Source: an uncultured Oscillospiraceae bacterium
GTDB taxonomy: Bacteria; Bacillota; Clostridia; Oscillospirales; Oscillospiraceae
NCBI GenBank assembly: GCA_947628185.1
Contig: CANQYW010000019.1
Location: 1-37,025, forward strand
Direction of reading: 5' to 3'
DNA length: 37,025 nt
A model generated the notes under the pieces. The model was given only the letters and a program-made list of their open reading frames with translations. It did not search any database and had not been told where the DNA came from. Every line of letters starts with the position of its first letter. The first letter of the stretch is position 1. Shown here piece by piece: positions 1-7,492 of this stretch. The position numbers and the translations under genes are program-made.

Positions 1-650
1 CGTGCGTGGTGGCTCTCGTCCACGATCACGAGGGGCGACAACTGATTGATGATCTGAAACAGCGCGGACTCGTCCGCCTTTTCGATGGGATTTTCCGGCT
101 TGCCAAGCACTTTCGCAAAGTTAGCGAGATTGCTGTTCTCCTGATAGGCTTTCAGTCCCTCTTTGCCGCGTCCGCGGAACGAGTCATAGGACAGCACCAT
201 AATCGAAAGCTGCTCCGTGACGGCGGTGGGGTTGAAATTCTGTCCGTTCAGAAGCTCCTCTTTGGTATAGACCTCAACGCGCCCGCCAAAATCCACGTCG
301 ATTTTCTGCCGGTATGGGTGGCGGACATCTTTCAGTGCCTTAACAGTCTGGGTGAGGATCGCGTCGGAGGGCACAAGCCATACGACCGCTTTCGTCTTTG
401 TGACGGGCAGAGCGTCAAAAATCGGGCGCACAGAATTGCAGGCGATGAATGTCTTTCCTCCGCCCGTGGGAACCTTGAAGCACAGATTCGGCACGCCAGG
501 CAGGATATCCTGATAGATACCGAGTGACGGTGCGCTCTTTTCGTGCCAGAAGTGATAAAACGCAGCGCCGCTGTCCCGTGTTTCGTTCAGCAGCTCCAGA
601 TAGCGAACGAGGTCAGCTATGACCTTCTTCTGATATGTTTTCATCTCCAT
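1..650 (-). CDS. res: Type III restriction endonuclease subunit Res, N-terminal part (truncated by window edge)
   Basis: This is the ATP-dependent helicase/nuclease subunit of a type III restriction-modification system, which translocates on DNA and cleaves together with Mod. The 216 visible residues begin MEMKTYQKKV. They contain Walker A (PTGGGKT, residues 61-67) and a DEAD-like motif II (DESHHA, about 211-216), both typical of superfamily 2 helicases at the N-terminus of Res. The rest of the helicase core and the C-terminal nuclease lie beyond base 1. The start is the ATG at 650. Its ribosome-binding site AAAGGAGG overlaps the mod stop codon, so the two genes are probably translationally coupled. 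No frameshift is visible in this part. Family assignment is by motif and by its place after mod. Confidence 0.9.
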   Translation of the reverse strand, partial: MEMKTYQKKVIADLVRYLELLNETRDSGAAFYHFWHEKSAPSLGIYQDILPGVPNLCFKVPTGGGKTFIACNSVRPIFDALPVTKTKAVVWLVPSDAILTQTVKALKDVRHPYRQKIDVDFGGRVEVYTKEELLNGQNFNPTAVTEQLSIMVLSYDSFRGRGKEGLKAYQENSNLANFAKVLGKPENPIEKADESALFQIINQLSPLVIVDESHHA

Positions 651-665
651 ATTGCGCTGCCTCCT

Positions 666-2252
666 TTACAGTCTGCTGATGTCGCGGGGAATCTTTTTGA
701 ACACGATCCCCATCTGCGCGAGCTTGTCCTCGCCGAGGGAGCAGCGGTCGGCGTATATAACGGTGCCACCGGATTTTGACCTAACGCCGGAAAGGAACGC
801 ATAGTCGAGGACAGTGATCCGCTCCGGCTCGTAGTAAAAATAGTAGCTGGTGTCGTTGTGATGTCCGAGAAAATACGGATTGCTGCCTTCTTCGGGAGCG
901 TATGGAGTCTTTGTCTCCATGAACCACACATACTCCCGTATCTTTTCCGTTCCCACGGCTTCGTTGAGATTTTCGCCGATCAGAAGCGGTTCACCAAGGT
1001 CGTAGAAACTGAAATCGCCGCCTGTGCCCTCCACGGTGTTCTTGCCCTGGCCGTAGCCCTGGATGACCCGCTTCACCCGCTCGGCGGTAATGCTGTCAGC
1101 GTAGTCCATCATCTCGACAAGAATAAATTTACGATTGCCTCCATCGGCCTTGTTCATGTTGAGGACGGCGTGGGCGGTGGTGCCGGAACCGGCAAAGGAG
1201 TCGAGGATGATTGCATTAGGATCAGAAATCATCTTTATGATTCTTTCAATAAGAGTATGTGGTTTTGGAGTATCAAAAGTTAAGCTACCGAAAATCGCCT
1301 TTAATGTATTTCCACCATCATCAGTAGTCCCGGTTTCTTTATAATTCCAAATATCCACTGGGACCATGCCTGGCATTTCACTTTTGAATAATTTAAGTCT
1401 CGGATAAATAGCAGTTCCATCTGCCCCCCACCACAAGCGGTTCTCTTCTTTATGGCGGAGATATTCTTCTTTTTTATACTTCCAAGCGTGAGTTGGATGT
1501 ATTATTACCCGACCATCAGGTGAAACGATTTCATAGACAAGATTGGGCCTTTTATCTTTTGTTGCTGGATTGACATAAGATGCAGTCATCCAGTCCCCTC
1601 GCGGATCGTTATCTGGATTTGCATAATTTGAGTCCGCTTTTTCTGTCCGAGTTTCTTTTAAAACAGATAGAGCATGCGACTTCCGATAGCATAGAATACT
1701 GTCTTTTAAAGAGTAAAAAAGCTTCGCGTTATTGCTCCTGGTATACCTCTTTTCCCATGCAATACTGGCTAAAAAATGGCTGCTTCCAAATATTTCGTCG
1801 CAAATGAGTCGCAAATGCGCATGTTCTGTATCATCAATATTTATAAAAATAACCCCATCGTCTGCCAACAGCTTTTGCAGCAGTTTGAGCCGCGGGTACA
1901 TCATGCACAGCCACTTATCGTGGCGGGCCAGATCCTCGCCTTCTTTGCCGACGACTTCGCCAAGCCACTTTTTGATTTTTGGGTCATTCACATTGTCGTT
2001 GTAGACCCAGCCCTCGTTGCCCGTGTTGTACGGCGGATCTATGTAGATGCACTTGACGCGCCCCTCGTACCGGGGCAGTAGCGCCTTCAGTGCCTCCAGA
2101 TTGTCGCCCCGGATGATCATGTTCTCGCTGCCGTTGTCGGCGTCATGCTGCCCGTCCGCATCAAAGCTGTACCGCCGCTCCAGTACCCGATAAGGGACCT
2201 GTTGGTGGTGGTTTATCACTTTATCTTTTCCGATCCATTCAAGGGTGGGCAT
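666..2252 (-). CDS. mod: Type III DNA methyltransferase Mod (beta-class adenine-N6 methyltransferase)
   Basis: This is the modification and DNA-recognition subunit of the type III R-M system, expected to methylate adenine in an asymmetric site. The 528-aa protein has the catalytic DPPY motif (residues 72-75, within DPPYNTG) ahead of the SAM-binding FAGSGTT motif (352-358). That order defines the beta class. The region between them is the target recognition domain. I chose the ATG at 2252 because GGAGG lies 9 nt upstream; a longer frame opens with TTG at 2288 but has no ribosome-binding site. The ATG lies inside the end of a 50-aa ORF (14-nt overlap), and the res ribosome-binding site overlaps its stop. 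Bases of about 1210-1870, mostly the recognition domain, are noticeably AT-richer than the flanking catalytic parts, which suggests recombination or horizontal transfer. The recognition sequence cannot be read from sequence. Confidence 0.93.
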   Translation of the reverse strand: MPTLEWIGKDKVINHHQQVPYRVLERRYSFDADGQHDADNGSENMIIRGDNLEALKALLPRYEGRVKCIYIDPPYNTGNEGWVYNDNVNDPKIKKWLGEVVGKEGEDLARHDKWLCMMYPRLKLLQKLLADDGVIFINIDDTEHAHLRLICDEIFGSSHFLASIAWEKRYTRSNNAKLFYSLKDSILCYRKSHALSVLKETRTEKADSNYANPDNDPRGDWMTASYVNPATKDKRPNLVYEIVSPDGRVIIHPTHAWKYKKEEYLRHKEENRLWWGADGTAIYPRLKLFKSEMPGMVPVDIWNYKETGTTDDGGNTLKAIFGSLTFDTPKPHTLIERIIKMISDPNAIILDSFAGSGTTAHAVLNMNKADGGNRKFILVEMMDYADSITAERVKRVIQGYGQGKNTVEGTGGDFSFYDLGEPLLIGENLNEAVGTEKIREYVWFMETKTPYAPEEGSNPYFLGHHNDTSYYFYYEPERITVLDYAFLSGVRSKSGGTVIYADRCSLGEDKLAQMGIVFKKIPRDISRL

Positions 2253-2391
2253 GATAATAAGCCTCCGCCTCATCAAAATATTCTGCAATTGTTTTAGGAG
2301 ATTTGATTCTGTATTCTTTTTGGGTAACGTCCTTTACGATCCATGGAAGGTGACTATTTCTCTTCTTGTATTTAGGAGTTTCATCTTCCAT
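2239..2391 (-). CDS. Small ORF (50 aa) overlapping the start of mod
   Basis: A 50-aa frame begins MEDETPKYKKRNSHLPWIVK and ends FDEAEAYYHAHP. It is charged, with no signal peptide or membrane segment, and I do not recognise a family. It sits about 24 nt downstream of a good SigA-type promoter. Its last 14 nt overlap the mod start, and the mod ribosome-binding site lies within it, so it may couple or regulate mod translation. A weakness is that the nearest GAGG is only 2 nt from its ATG; an in-frame TTG at 2409 is an alternative start. It could be a real small protein of the R-M operon or a leader ORF. Confidence 0.45.
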   Translation of the reverse strand: MEDETPKYKKRNSHLPWIVKDVTQKEYRIKSPKTIAEYFDEAEAYYHAHP

Positions 2392-2421
2392 CGCCTCTTT
2401 TTTCCACAACCCAGCAATTGT

Positions 2422-2450
2422 ATTATACCAGAAAACACTGGCAAAATCAA
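2422..2450 (-). promoter_or_regulatory. SigA-type promoter for the R-M operon
   Basis: Minus-strand -35 TTGATT (2445-2450), 17-bp spacer, and -10 TATAAT (2422-2427) preceded by TGG (extended -10). Transcription would start near 2415, giving a leader of about 24 nt to the 50-aa ORF followed by mod and res. Confidence 0.7.
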
Positions 2451-2510
2451 AAATTATAGATGGATTTTGTTAAGAGTGTGAAACTATCTCACAGAGAGCG
2501 GTTTTGTTAG

Positions 2511-2630
2511 TCATTTTGTGTCCATTGCCGCCTCAATCAATCTCTCCGCTGATTCGCCATAAATCGACATCGCCCAGGCGCTCCTGTGCCGCATCGGGAT
2601 GATGTGTGTCTTTTCCGGCAAAATTTTCAT
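2511..2630 (-). CDS. Possible small ORF (39 aa), unknown
   Basis: A 39-aa frame begins MKILPEKTHIIPMRHRSAWA and ends IEAAMDTK. It lies directly downstream of a promoter-like sequence but has no convincing Shine-Dalgarno sequence. It resembles no family I know and may be a remnant of a larger gene. It is listed because it is the only open frame after that promoter in an otherwise gene-free stretch. Confidence 0.25.
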   Translation of the reverse strand: MKILPEKTHIIPMRHRSAWAMSIYGESAERLIEAAMDTK

Positions 2631-2648
2631 TTTTCACACTTTTCTACT

Positions 2649-2677
2649 ATTATATGTCCATCGCGATAAAAAAGCAA
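2649..2677 (-). promoter_or_regulatory. SigA-type promoter, second upstream of the R-M operon
   Basis: Minus-strand -35 TTGCTT (2672-2677), 17-bp spacer, -10 TATAAT (2649-2654). It would transcribe the 39-aa ORF and perhaps read on into mod, since no strong terminator is seen between. Confidence 0.5.
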
Positions 2678-2746
2678 CGCAAAACACAAAATAGCTGGGC
2701 GATAAGCGCCGCCTTGGGCATTTACAAAACTTACAAAACACGCTCC

Positions 2747-2779
2747 TGAATAACTAAATTCCCTCGGGTAATCATATTA
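2747..2779 (+). promoter_or_regulatory. Possible SigG/SigF-type forespore promoter of the SASP gene
   Basis: TGAATA at 2747-2752 and CATATTA at 2773-2779 resemble the SigG -35 and -10 elements. The spacer is 20 bp, longer than the usual 17-18. The site is about 50 bp upstream of a SASP gene, a class normally made in the forespore under SigG. Confidence 0.4.
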
Positions 2780-2828
2780 GCGAAAGGCGATGTGAGTCTT
2801 TCAATCAGAAAAGGAGATGCAAATCGAA

Positions 2829-3026
2829 ATGGCTAATAGAAGCAACCGTATAAACATTCCCGAAGCCCGTGCGGCTATGGACAAATTCAAGATGGAGTCC
2901 GCTACTGAGGTCGGCGTGAACCTCAAGCAGGGCTACAACGGCGACCTCACCAGCCGTCAGGCCGGCTCCGTCGGCGGACAGATGGTCAAGAAGATGATCG
3001 AGGCCTACGAGAACGGGCTCAAGTGA
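2829..3026 (+). CDS. Alpha/beta-type small acid-soluble spore protein
   Basis: This is a DNA-binding protein that coats spore DNA and protects it from UV and heat, and is degraded at germination by the protease GPR. The 65-aa product shows the SASP signatures: a central KMESATEVGV segment (GPR cleavage region) and GDLTSRQAGSVGGQMVKKMI in the C-terminal half. The ATG at 2829 gives a family-typical start (MANRSNRINI), with AGGAG 12 nt upstream. The ATG at 2817 directly abuts the ribosome-binding site and is unlikely. The gene is monocistronic, with a SigG-like promoter before it and a strong terminator after it. It is direct evidence that the host lineage forms endospores. Confidence 0.95.
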   Translation: MANRSNRINIPEARAAMDKFKMESATEVGVNLKQGYNGDLTSRQAGSVGGQMVKKMIEAYENGLK

Positions 3027-3052
3027 CCTGTCCTTAAAAAACTGTAAGATCC

Positions 3053-3097
3053 GGGCGGCGGCTGATCAAATCTCAGCCGCCGCCCGCTTATTAATTA
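3053..3097. terminator. Bidirectional rho-independent terminator
   Basis: A perfect 13-bp GC-rich stem (3053-3065 with 3073-3085) and 7-nt loop. On the plus strand it is followed by an AT-rich run (3087-3097); on the minus strand a six-T tract follows 12 nt later. It separates the convergent SASP and VanW-protein genes. Confidence 0.85.
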
Positions 3098-3125
3098 TTA
3101 TTCTATTACTGGCGCTCTGGCCGCC

Positions 3126-5123
3126 TCAACCGACGGTGCCGTCGCCCGGGCCGGGATCGATGGGCTCCGGGGGATCGCCCTCGTCGCCGCTATCTCCGCC
3201 TTCGTCACCGCCGCCGGTATCTCCGCCGCCGTCTCCACCTTCGTCGCCGCCGTCACCTTCGCCGCCGCCGTCGCCGCCTTCATCGGGGGGAGGCGTCACC
3301 TCGCCGCCAGGTCTGGGCTCGCCGCAGTGGATACATATGCCGCTGTCGTCATACTCGTGGCCGGTGGCCGGGATGGTCTCGGTCTTCGTCTCGCCGCAGA
3401 CCGTGCAGGTGTATGTACGGGACCCGTCCACAGTGCAGGTGGCGGGGGTTGTCTCCTCGCCCTCGTCCCAGGTGTGGTTGCCGTTGCAGGGGTCCTGGGG
3501 CGCGGGGGGCCGTGTCTCGGGCTCCGGCCCCACCAGTATCACCCTGTCCTGGGCCCTATAGGTGTCCTTGGAGAGGAGCGTCCGGCTTATGACCTTGCCG
3601 TCGCCGTCCCGGACCACCTTGTACGCCTCGGAGACGTACCCGCTGTGCCCGGAGGTGTCCACCTTCCGCTCGCCGGGTCTCAGGGTGTTATCAAGTTTCT
3701 CAATGGTCTCGTAGCCTATTGTCTCAATGGTCTTGGACTCCAGCTCCACGGTGTTCTCGTCCACCTTGCTGCCCCAGAACTCCACATACAGCTCCTTGTT
3801 CTCCACCCATGCCTTTATCTCGATGGGGTAATCCGAGCTATTTTTGAACTTGAAGTCGATGGAGTTCCAACTGACGGTGGCGTCAAGGCCCAGTGGCAGA
3901 TAGGAGACGCTGAACATGTGGTTGGAGCGGCTGGTTATCTCAAGGTTGGACATCAGCGCGCAGTAGTAGAGGGTGGAGGACGCCTGGCAGATGCCCCCGC
4001 CGATCTCGTCCACGGACTTGCCGCCCACGTACGCGCCGGCGGGCTTATAGCCCTTGGCGGCTGTGCGCTCGCCCACCACCTTATTGAAGGAGAACTCATC
4101 CCCAGGATTGAGCACTGTGCCGTTCACAGCCTTTGCCGCCAGGTCAATGTTATTTATGCGGTTGCTGGTGCTGGTGTACATGTCGGTCATCTTCTCCGCC
4201 AGCTTATCCCGGAAGAGCATACCGCTGAGCATCACCTGGGTTATCTCCGGCTCGGTCTTGACGAGGGGTATCTTCACCGTGTCCCCGGGGACAGCCAGGT
4301 CATAGAGCCTGTGGGCCTCGTTGAGGTCGAAACTCAGTCCCACCACGTCCTCCGTGGCCGTCTTGGTGGCGGGGTCGTAGACGGAGTTCACGGGCTCCGT
4401 GTGGATCTCCTCAAAGATCTTGTCAAAGTCCGGGACGTAGTCCTGTCCGTCCTCGCCCACCTGGGCCTGGGCGTTCTTGGCCTCGGAGAACTCATCCGTG
4501 GTGGCGGAATTGCCGGAGAGGAGCGTGGAGCGGATGAACTTATATACGCCCTCCTCGTCCACCGTGTAACCGGCGGAGCCCTTGACGAGGATTATCTCGG
4601 AGTCCGTGAGGGTGTAGGAGCCCTCGGTGGCGCCGTGGTTCACCATGTCCGCGCAGTCGGAAATGAGGTTCCGGACGCCCTCCTCGTTAAATATGCGCTC
4701 GTTATACACGTCGTGGGAGCCGCGCATGCAGCGCATATACATCACCATGTTGGTGAGGAAGTTGCCGTCCCGGCCGTAGGAGTAAGCCTCATCCACGAAC
4801 TCCGTGACGGAGGACGCGAGACCCGCGTCCTCGCTGGTGACTTTCACGGACACCTCGTCCGTCAGCACCGCAGTGGCCTCTATCCCCTCCGGGATGCTTA
4901 TGTCGGCGGCTGTCAGCGTCATGTGGGCCTGGTCATAGGTCATGCCTCCCACCTTTATGCCGGAGACGGTGACGTTGGGGTAGATCGTGTCGCAGTTATT
5001 GACGTATATGCCCATGCCCACGACGAACCCAACGATCAGCACCAGCACACCGGCCACCACCGCCAGGGCTATGACCCGGGGGTCGATGTTTCTCTCACGC
5101 CTTACGTTATTTTCCTGTGCCAT
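3126..5123 (-). CDS. VanW/G5-domain membrane-anchored wall protein
   Basis: A probable cell-envelope protein that contacts peptidoglycan; its biochemical activity is unknown. The 665-aa product has a short cytoplasmic N-terminus and one membrane segment (17-41). An extracellular region at about 45-300 resembles the peptidoglycan-binding domain usually found before VanW. A VanW domain follows (about 320-445, with NPGDEFSFN and GGGICQASSTLY), then a G5-like domain (about 455-532). A cysteine-containing segment (546-605) has CTVDG, YTCTVCG and ICIHC pairs, and the tail (606-665) is Gly/Asp/Glu/Pro-rich. I chose the ATG at 5123 because GGAAGG lies 6 nt upstream and it falls about 36 nt downstream of the promoter. 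No LPXTG motif or second membrane segment is seen. Despite the name, VanW proteins are common in Clostridia and do not by themselves indicate vancomycin resistance. Confidence 0.88.
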   Translation of the reverse strand: MAQENNVRRERNIDPRVIALAVVAGVLVLIVGFVVGMGIYVNNCDTIYPNVTVSGIKVGGMTYDQAHMTLTAADISIPEGIEATAVLTDEVSVKVTSEDAGLASSVTEFVDEAYSYGRDGNFLTNMVMYMRCMRGSHDVYNERIFNEEGVRNLISDCADMVNHGATEGSYTLTDSEIILVKGSAGYTVDEEGVYKFIRSTLLSGNSATTDEFSEAKNAQAQVGEDGQDYVPDFDKIFEEIHTEPVNSVYDPATKTATEDVVGLSFDLNEAHRLYDLAVPGDTVKIPLVKTEPEITQVMLSGMLFRDKLAEKMTDMYTSTSNRINNIDLAAKAVNGTVLNPGDEFSFNKVVGERTAAKGYKPAGAYVGGKSVDEIGGGICQASSTLYYCALMSNLEITSRSNHMFSVSYLPLGLDATVSWNSIDFKFKNSSDYPIEIKAWVENKELYVEFWGSKVDENTVELESKTIETIGYETIEKLDNTLRPGERKVDTSGHSGYVSEAYKVVRDGDGKVISRTLLSKDTYRAQDRVILVGPEPETRPPAPQDPCNGNHTWDEGEETTPATCTVDGSRTYTCTVCGETKTETIPATGHEYDDSGICIHCGEPRPGGEVTPPPDEGGDGGGEGDGGDEGGDGGGDTGGGDEGGDSGDEGDPPEPIDPGPGDGTVG

Positions 5124-5165
5124 CTTTATCCTTCCTTTGTCATTGAACGAGTTTTCCCATGCTCT

Positions 5166-5194
5166 ATGATACATTTTTTCCCTAAAGCTTGCAA
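5166..5194 (-). promoter_or_regulatory. SigA-type promoter of the VanW-protein gene
   Basis: Minus-strand -35 TTGCAA (5189-5194), 17-bp spacer ending TG, -10 TATCAT (5166-5171). It lies between hemW and the VanW-protein gene. The -35 is part of a CTTGCAA/TTGCAAG inverted pair (5188-5194 and 5232-5238). Confidence 0.6.
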
Positions 5195-5241
5195 TTACAA
5201 TTCAATTACGTTTTGAATCAAATAGTAACTTTTGCAAGTTC

Positions 5242-6495
5242 TCAGGTGATCCCATTGAAAAGCTGCACCTCTCCGGGGCGCTTTGCGAACATTGAGAACT
5301 GATACGCCTCCCCGGAGTCCTGTTTCCAGGGGGAGACGATGCTCATGCGCTGTTTTGTCTGGGCGTCCAGTATCTCCCCGATGAGGACGTTAGAGAGGAG
5401 GAACCCCTGGGGGGTGAAACTCCACCTATCCTCATTCTTGACCATCCAGCCGTGGCTTATGTATGACTCCATGAGTTCGCGGGCCATATCGAACTTGCAG
5501 GGGAAGAGGGCGTAATACTCCTCCTCCGATATTCCCCGGGTGGTGCGGAGCCCCAGCATCAGGTACTCCCCCGCCCGCTCGAAGTCGGTGACGTTCTCCG
5601 CGTGGTCCACCACGCTCCTGCCGCCCAATATCCCCTCGGTGTACGCCTGCATGTCGGCGACGCAGCTGTATCTCTGCCCGCTGACGCAGGAGTGGGCCGC
5701 CGCGCCGAACCCCATGTACTCCCCCATCTGCCAATACTTCAGATTGTGCCGGGAGGCGAAACCGCGCTTGGCGAAGTTGGAGACCTCGTACTGCCTGTAG
5801 CCGTGGCGGCCCAGCTCATCCACGGCGTAGAGGTACATATCCGCCTGGAGGTCGTCGTCCGGTATGAAGGGCGAGTCCTTGAAGGGATATAGGGCCGTGC
5901 CCTCCTCTATCTTGAGGCCGTAACAGGACATGTGCTCGGGCCTCAGGGCGAGAGAGCGGGTCAGGGTGTCGGCCCAGTCCTCCCTCGTCTGGGACGGGAG
6001 GCCGTATATGAGGTCGAGGCTCACGTTCTCAAACCCCGCGGCTCTCGCGTTCTCCACCGTCTCCTCCACCTTCGCGAAGTTATGGAGGCGTCCCACGCTC
6101 TTTAGTATCCCGTCGTTTGCGGACTGGGCGCCGATGGAGAGCCGGTTGAAACCGGCCTTGCGGAGCTTTTGCATGTCCTTCAGCGTTATGCTGTCCGGGT
6201 TCACCTCCACCGTGACCTCGCTGGACATGAGGACCCTGCCGTACTTCTTCAGGGTATCGAATATCTCGATGAGTCTCGCGGCGCCGTAGTAGCTTGGCGT
6301 GCCGCCGCCGATATACACGCTGTCGATGAGGTACCCCTGGAGCTGGGGACTCGCCTCCCGAATGTGGGCAGTCAGGGCCCTCTGGTACTTCGGTATCATG
6401 TTGTCGCAACCCACCAGGGAGTAGAAATCGCAGTAGGCGCACTTGCTGGCGCAAAACGGGATATGAATATATATTCCAAGTCTCCTCTCCACCAT
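5242..6495 (-). CDS. hemW: Radical SAM protein HemW (heme chaperone, coproporphyrinogen III oxidase-like)
   Basis: The HemW family is related to oxygen-independent coproporphyrinogen III oxidase, but characterised members bind heme and deliver it to apoproteins rather than oxidise coproporphyrinogen. The 417-aa protein starts with GIYIHIPFC and has the radical-SAM CxxxCxxC cluster motif at C15, C19 and C22, followed by IGGGTPSYY and a typical HemW C-terminal region. It is slightly longer than most relatives. The ATG at 6495 has GGGAGG 4-5 nt upstream. It lies 61 bp after the kinase-like gene and has its own promoter. Whether this organism makes heme cannot be judged from the window. Confidence 0.9.
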   Translation of the reverse strand: MVERRLGIYIHIPFCASKCAYCDFYSLVGCDNMIPKYQRALTAHIREASPQLQGYLIDSVYIGGGTPSYYGAARLIEIFDTLKKYGRVLMSSEVTVEVNPDSITLKDMQKLRKAGFNRLSIGAQSANDGILKSVGRLHNFAKVEETVENARAAGFENVSLDLIYGLPSQTREDWADTLTRSLALRPEHMSCYGLKIEEGTALYPFKDSPFIPDDDLQADMYLYAVDELGRHGYRQYEVSNFAKRGFASRHNLKYWQMGEYMGFGAAAHSCVSGQRYSCVADMQAYTEGILGGRSVVDHAENVTDFERAGEYLMLGLRTTRGISEEEYYALFPCKFDMARELMESYISHGWMVKNEDRWSFTPQGFLLSNVLIGEILDAQTKQRMSIVSPWKQDSGEAYQFSMFAKRPGEVQLFNGIT

Positions 6496-6516
6496 TACAC
6501 CTCCCTCGAACTTAGC

Positions 6517-6545
6517 ATGATACTACATAATTGCTAATTTTTCAA
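6517..6545 (-). promoter_or_regulatory. SigA-type promoter of hemW
   Basis: Minus-strand -35 TTGAAA (6540-6545), 17-bp spacer, -10 TATCAT (6517-6522), in the AT-rich gap between the kinase-like gene and hemW. The predicted start is near 6510, about 15 nt before the ATG. Confidence 0.6.
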
Positions 6546-6556
6546 GCACGGCAATA

Positions 6557-7492
6557 TTAATATTTGTAAATTCCCCCGCCGATGAACTCCCTCAAAAGCG
6601 AGTCCAGGGGCACGAAAGCGGGGTCTATGCTCTCATAGAGCTCCAGTAGGGGCATGAGCTCCCGCACCTCCTCGTAGCCGGGCTTATCCCGGGTGAGCTC
6701 CCGGAGGAGCGGAAGGGCGAACTGCGCTAAGACCGGCATCTCGTACTCAAGGAAGGAGTCCAATATGAGTTTCGCCTTGCCGATGAAGGGCGTTATGTGC
6801 TCCCTCTCCCCCCGCATGACGTTCGCCCACAGCGCCAAGGTGTACTCGGCGTCGGCGCCCCGGAAGTTGTTGTCCCGGACCACCCGGCGCACCAGGCGGT
6901 TCCACTCGGGCTTGAAGACCCGGCCGTCGGGGAAGACGGTCTCCGAGGAGGCGGAGATGTAGAGCGTGAAGGCCCCGGGGTTCTTGTCGGTTATGATGTC
7001 GTTTAGGGCGTGGATGCCCTCGAATATCGCCACCTCGTTCTCCCGGAGGCGCAGGGGCGTGAACTGGCTGGCGCTCCTCTTTTGGCGGGTGAACATGAAG
7101 TAGGGCACACGTATCTCCTCGCCGCGGGATAGGAGCTCGAAGTGCTCGTTCATGAGGTCCATATCCATGAGTTTTGGGGACTCGTAGTCCACCTCGCCCT
7201 CCGGGGTCCTGGGACAGGTCCGCAGGTCCAGGGTGTTGAAGTAGTTGTCCATGGATATGGTGTGGGAGTTTATGCCCCGGCGCTCAAGCTCGTCCTCGAT
7301 GCGCTTGGCGGTGGTGGTCTTCCCCGCGCCGCTGGGGCCGGAGAGCAGGACTATGGGGCAGCGCCGCATATTCTCAGAGATGGCGTCGGCGGCGGCCTCT
7401 ATGCGCTTTGAATATTTGTAGTCGGCCTCCGCGATGAGCCCCGCCGGGTCCTGACGCGCCCTCTCATTTAGTTCCTGGATATCTATTCTCAT
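6557..7492 (-). CDS. P-loop nucleoside kinase-like protein (uridine kinase/phosphoribulokinase family)
   Basis: A probable ATP-dependent kinase acting on a nucleoside or similar small substrate. The 311-aa protein has Walker A GPSGAGKTTT (residues 52-61) and ISMDNYF, the substrate-binding style of motif seen in uridine kinases. FEGIHALN follows further on. The Walker A is offset by about 50 residues, so there is an extra N-terminal segment compared with classical Udk, and the C-terminus is also longer. The exact substrate is not evident. The ATG overlaps the hemZ stop by 4 nt (ATGA), so it is co-translated as the last gene of the recJ operon. Confidence 0.8.
   Translation of the reverse strand: MRIDIQELNERARQDPAGLIAEADYKYSKRIEAAADAISENMRRCPIVLLSGPSGAGKTTTAKRIEDELERRGINSHTISMDNYFNTLDLRTCPRTPEGEVDYESPKLMDMDLMNEHFELLSRGEEIRVPYFMFTRQKRSASQFTPLRLRENEVAIFEGIHALNDIITDKNPGAFTLYISASSETVFPDGRVFKPEWNRLVRRVVRDNNFRGADAEYTLALWANVMRGEREHITPFIGKAKLILDSFLEYEMPVLAQFALPLLRELTRDKPGYEEVRELMPLLELYESIDPAFVPLDSLLREFIGGGIYKY

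Noticed and set aside
1-2680. Phage or BREX/DISARM-type multi-gene defence island
   Set aside because: Only a type III mod-res pair with tiny ORFs is visible; the DNA beyond base 1 cannot be seen, so a larger island is possible but unsupported.
3136-3297. Possible CRISPR or tandem-repeat array in the GC-rich repetitive stretch
   Set aside because: The repeats are degenerate trinucleotides in frame with the Gly/Asp/Glu tail of the VanW protein; there are no spacers of constant length.
3126-5123. VanW protein as a vancomycin resistance determinant
   Set aside because: No vanA/B ligase, vanH, vanX or vanRS genes are nearby, and VanW domains are common in wall proteins of sensitive Clostridia.
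3327-5216. A 629-codon open frame on the plus strand antisense to the VanW-protein gene
   Set aside because: Its product is low-complexity (V, G, H, L-rich), lacks a ribosome-binding site and any family resemblance, and mirrors the codon structure of the GC-rich gene on the other strand.
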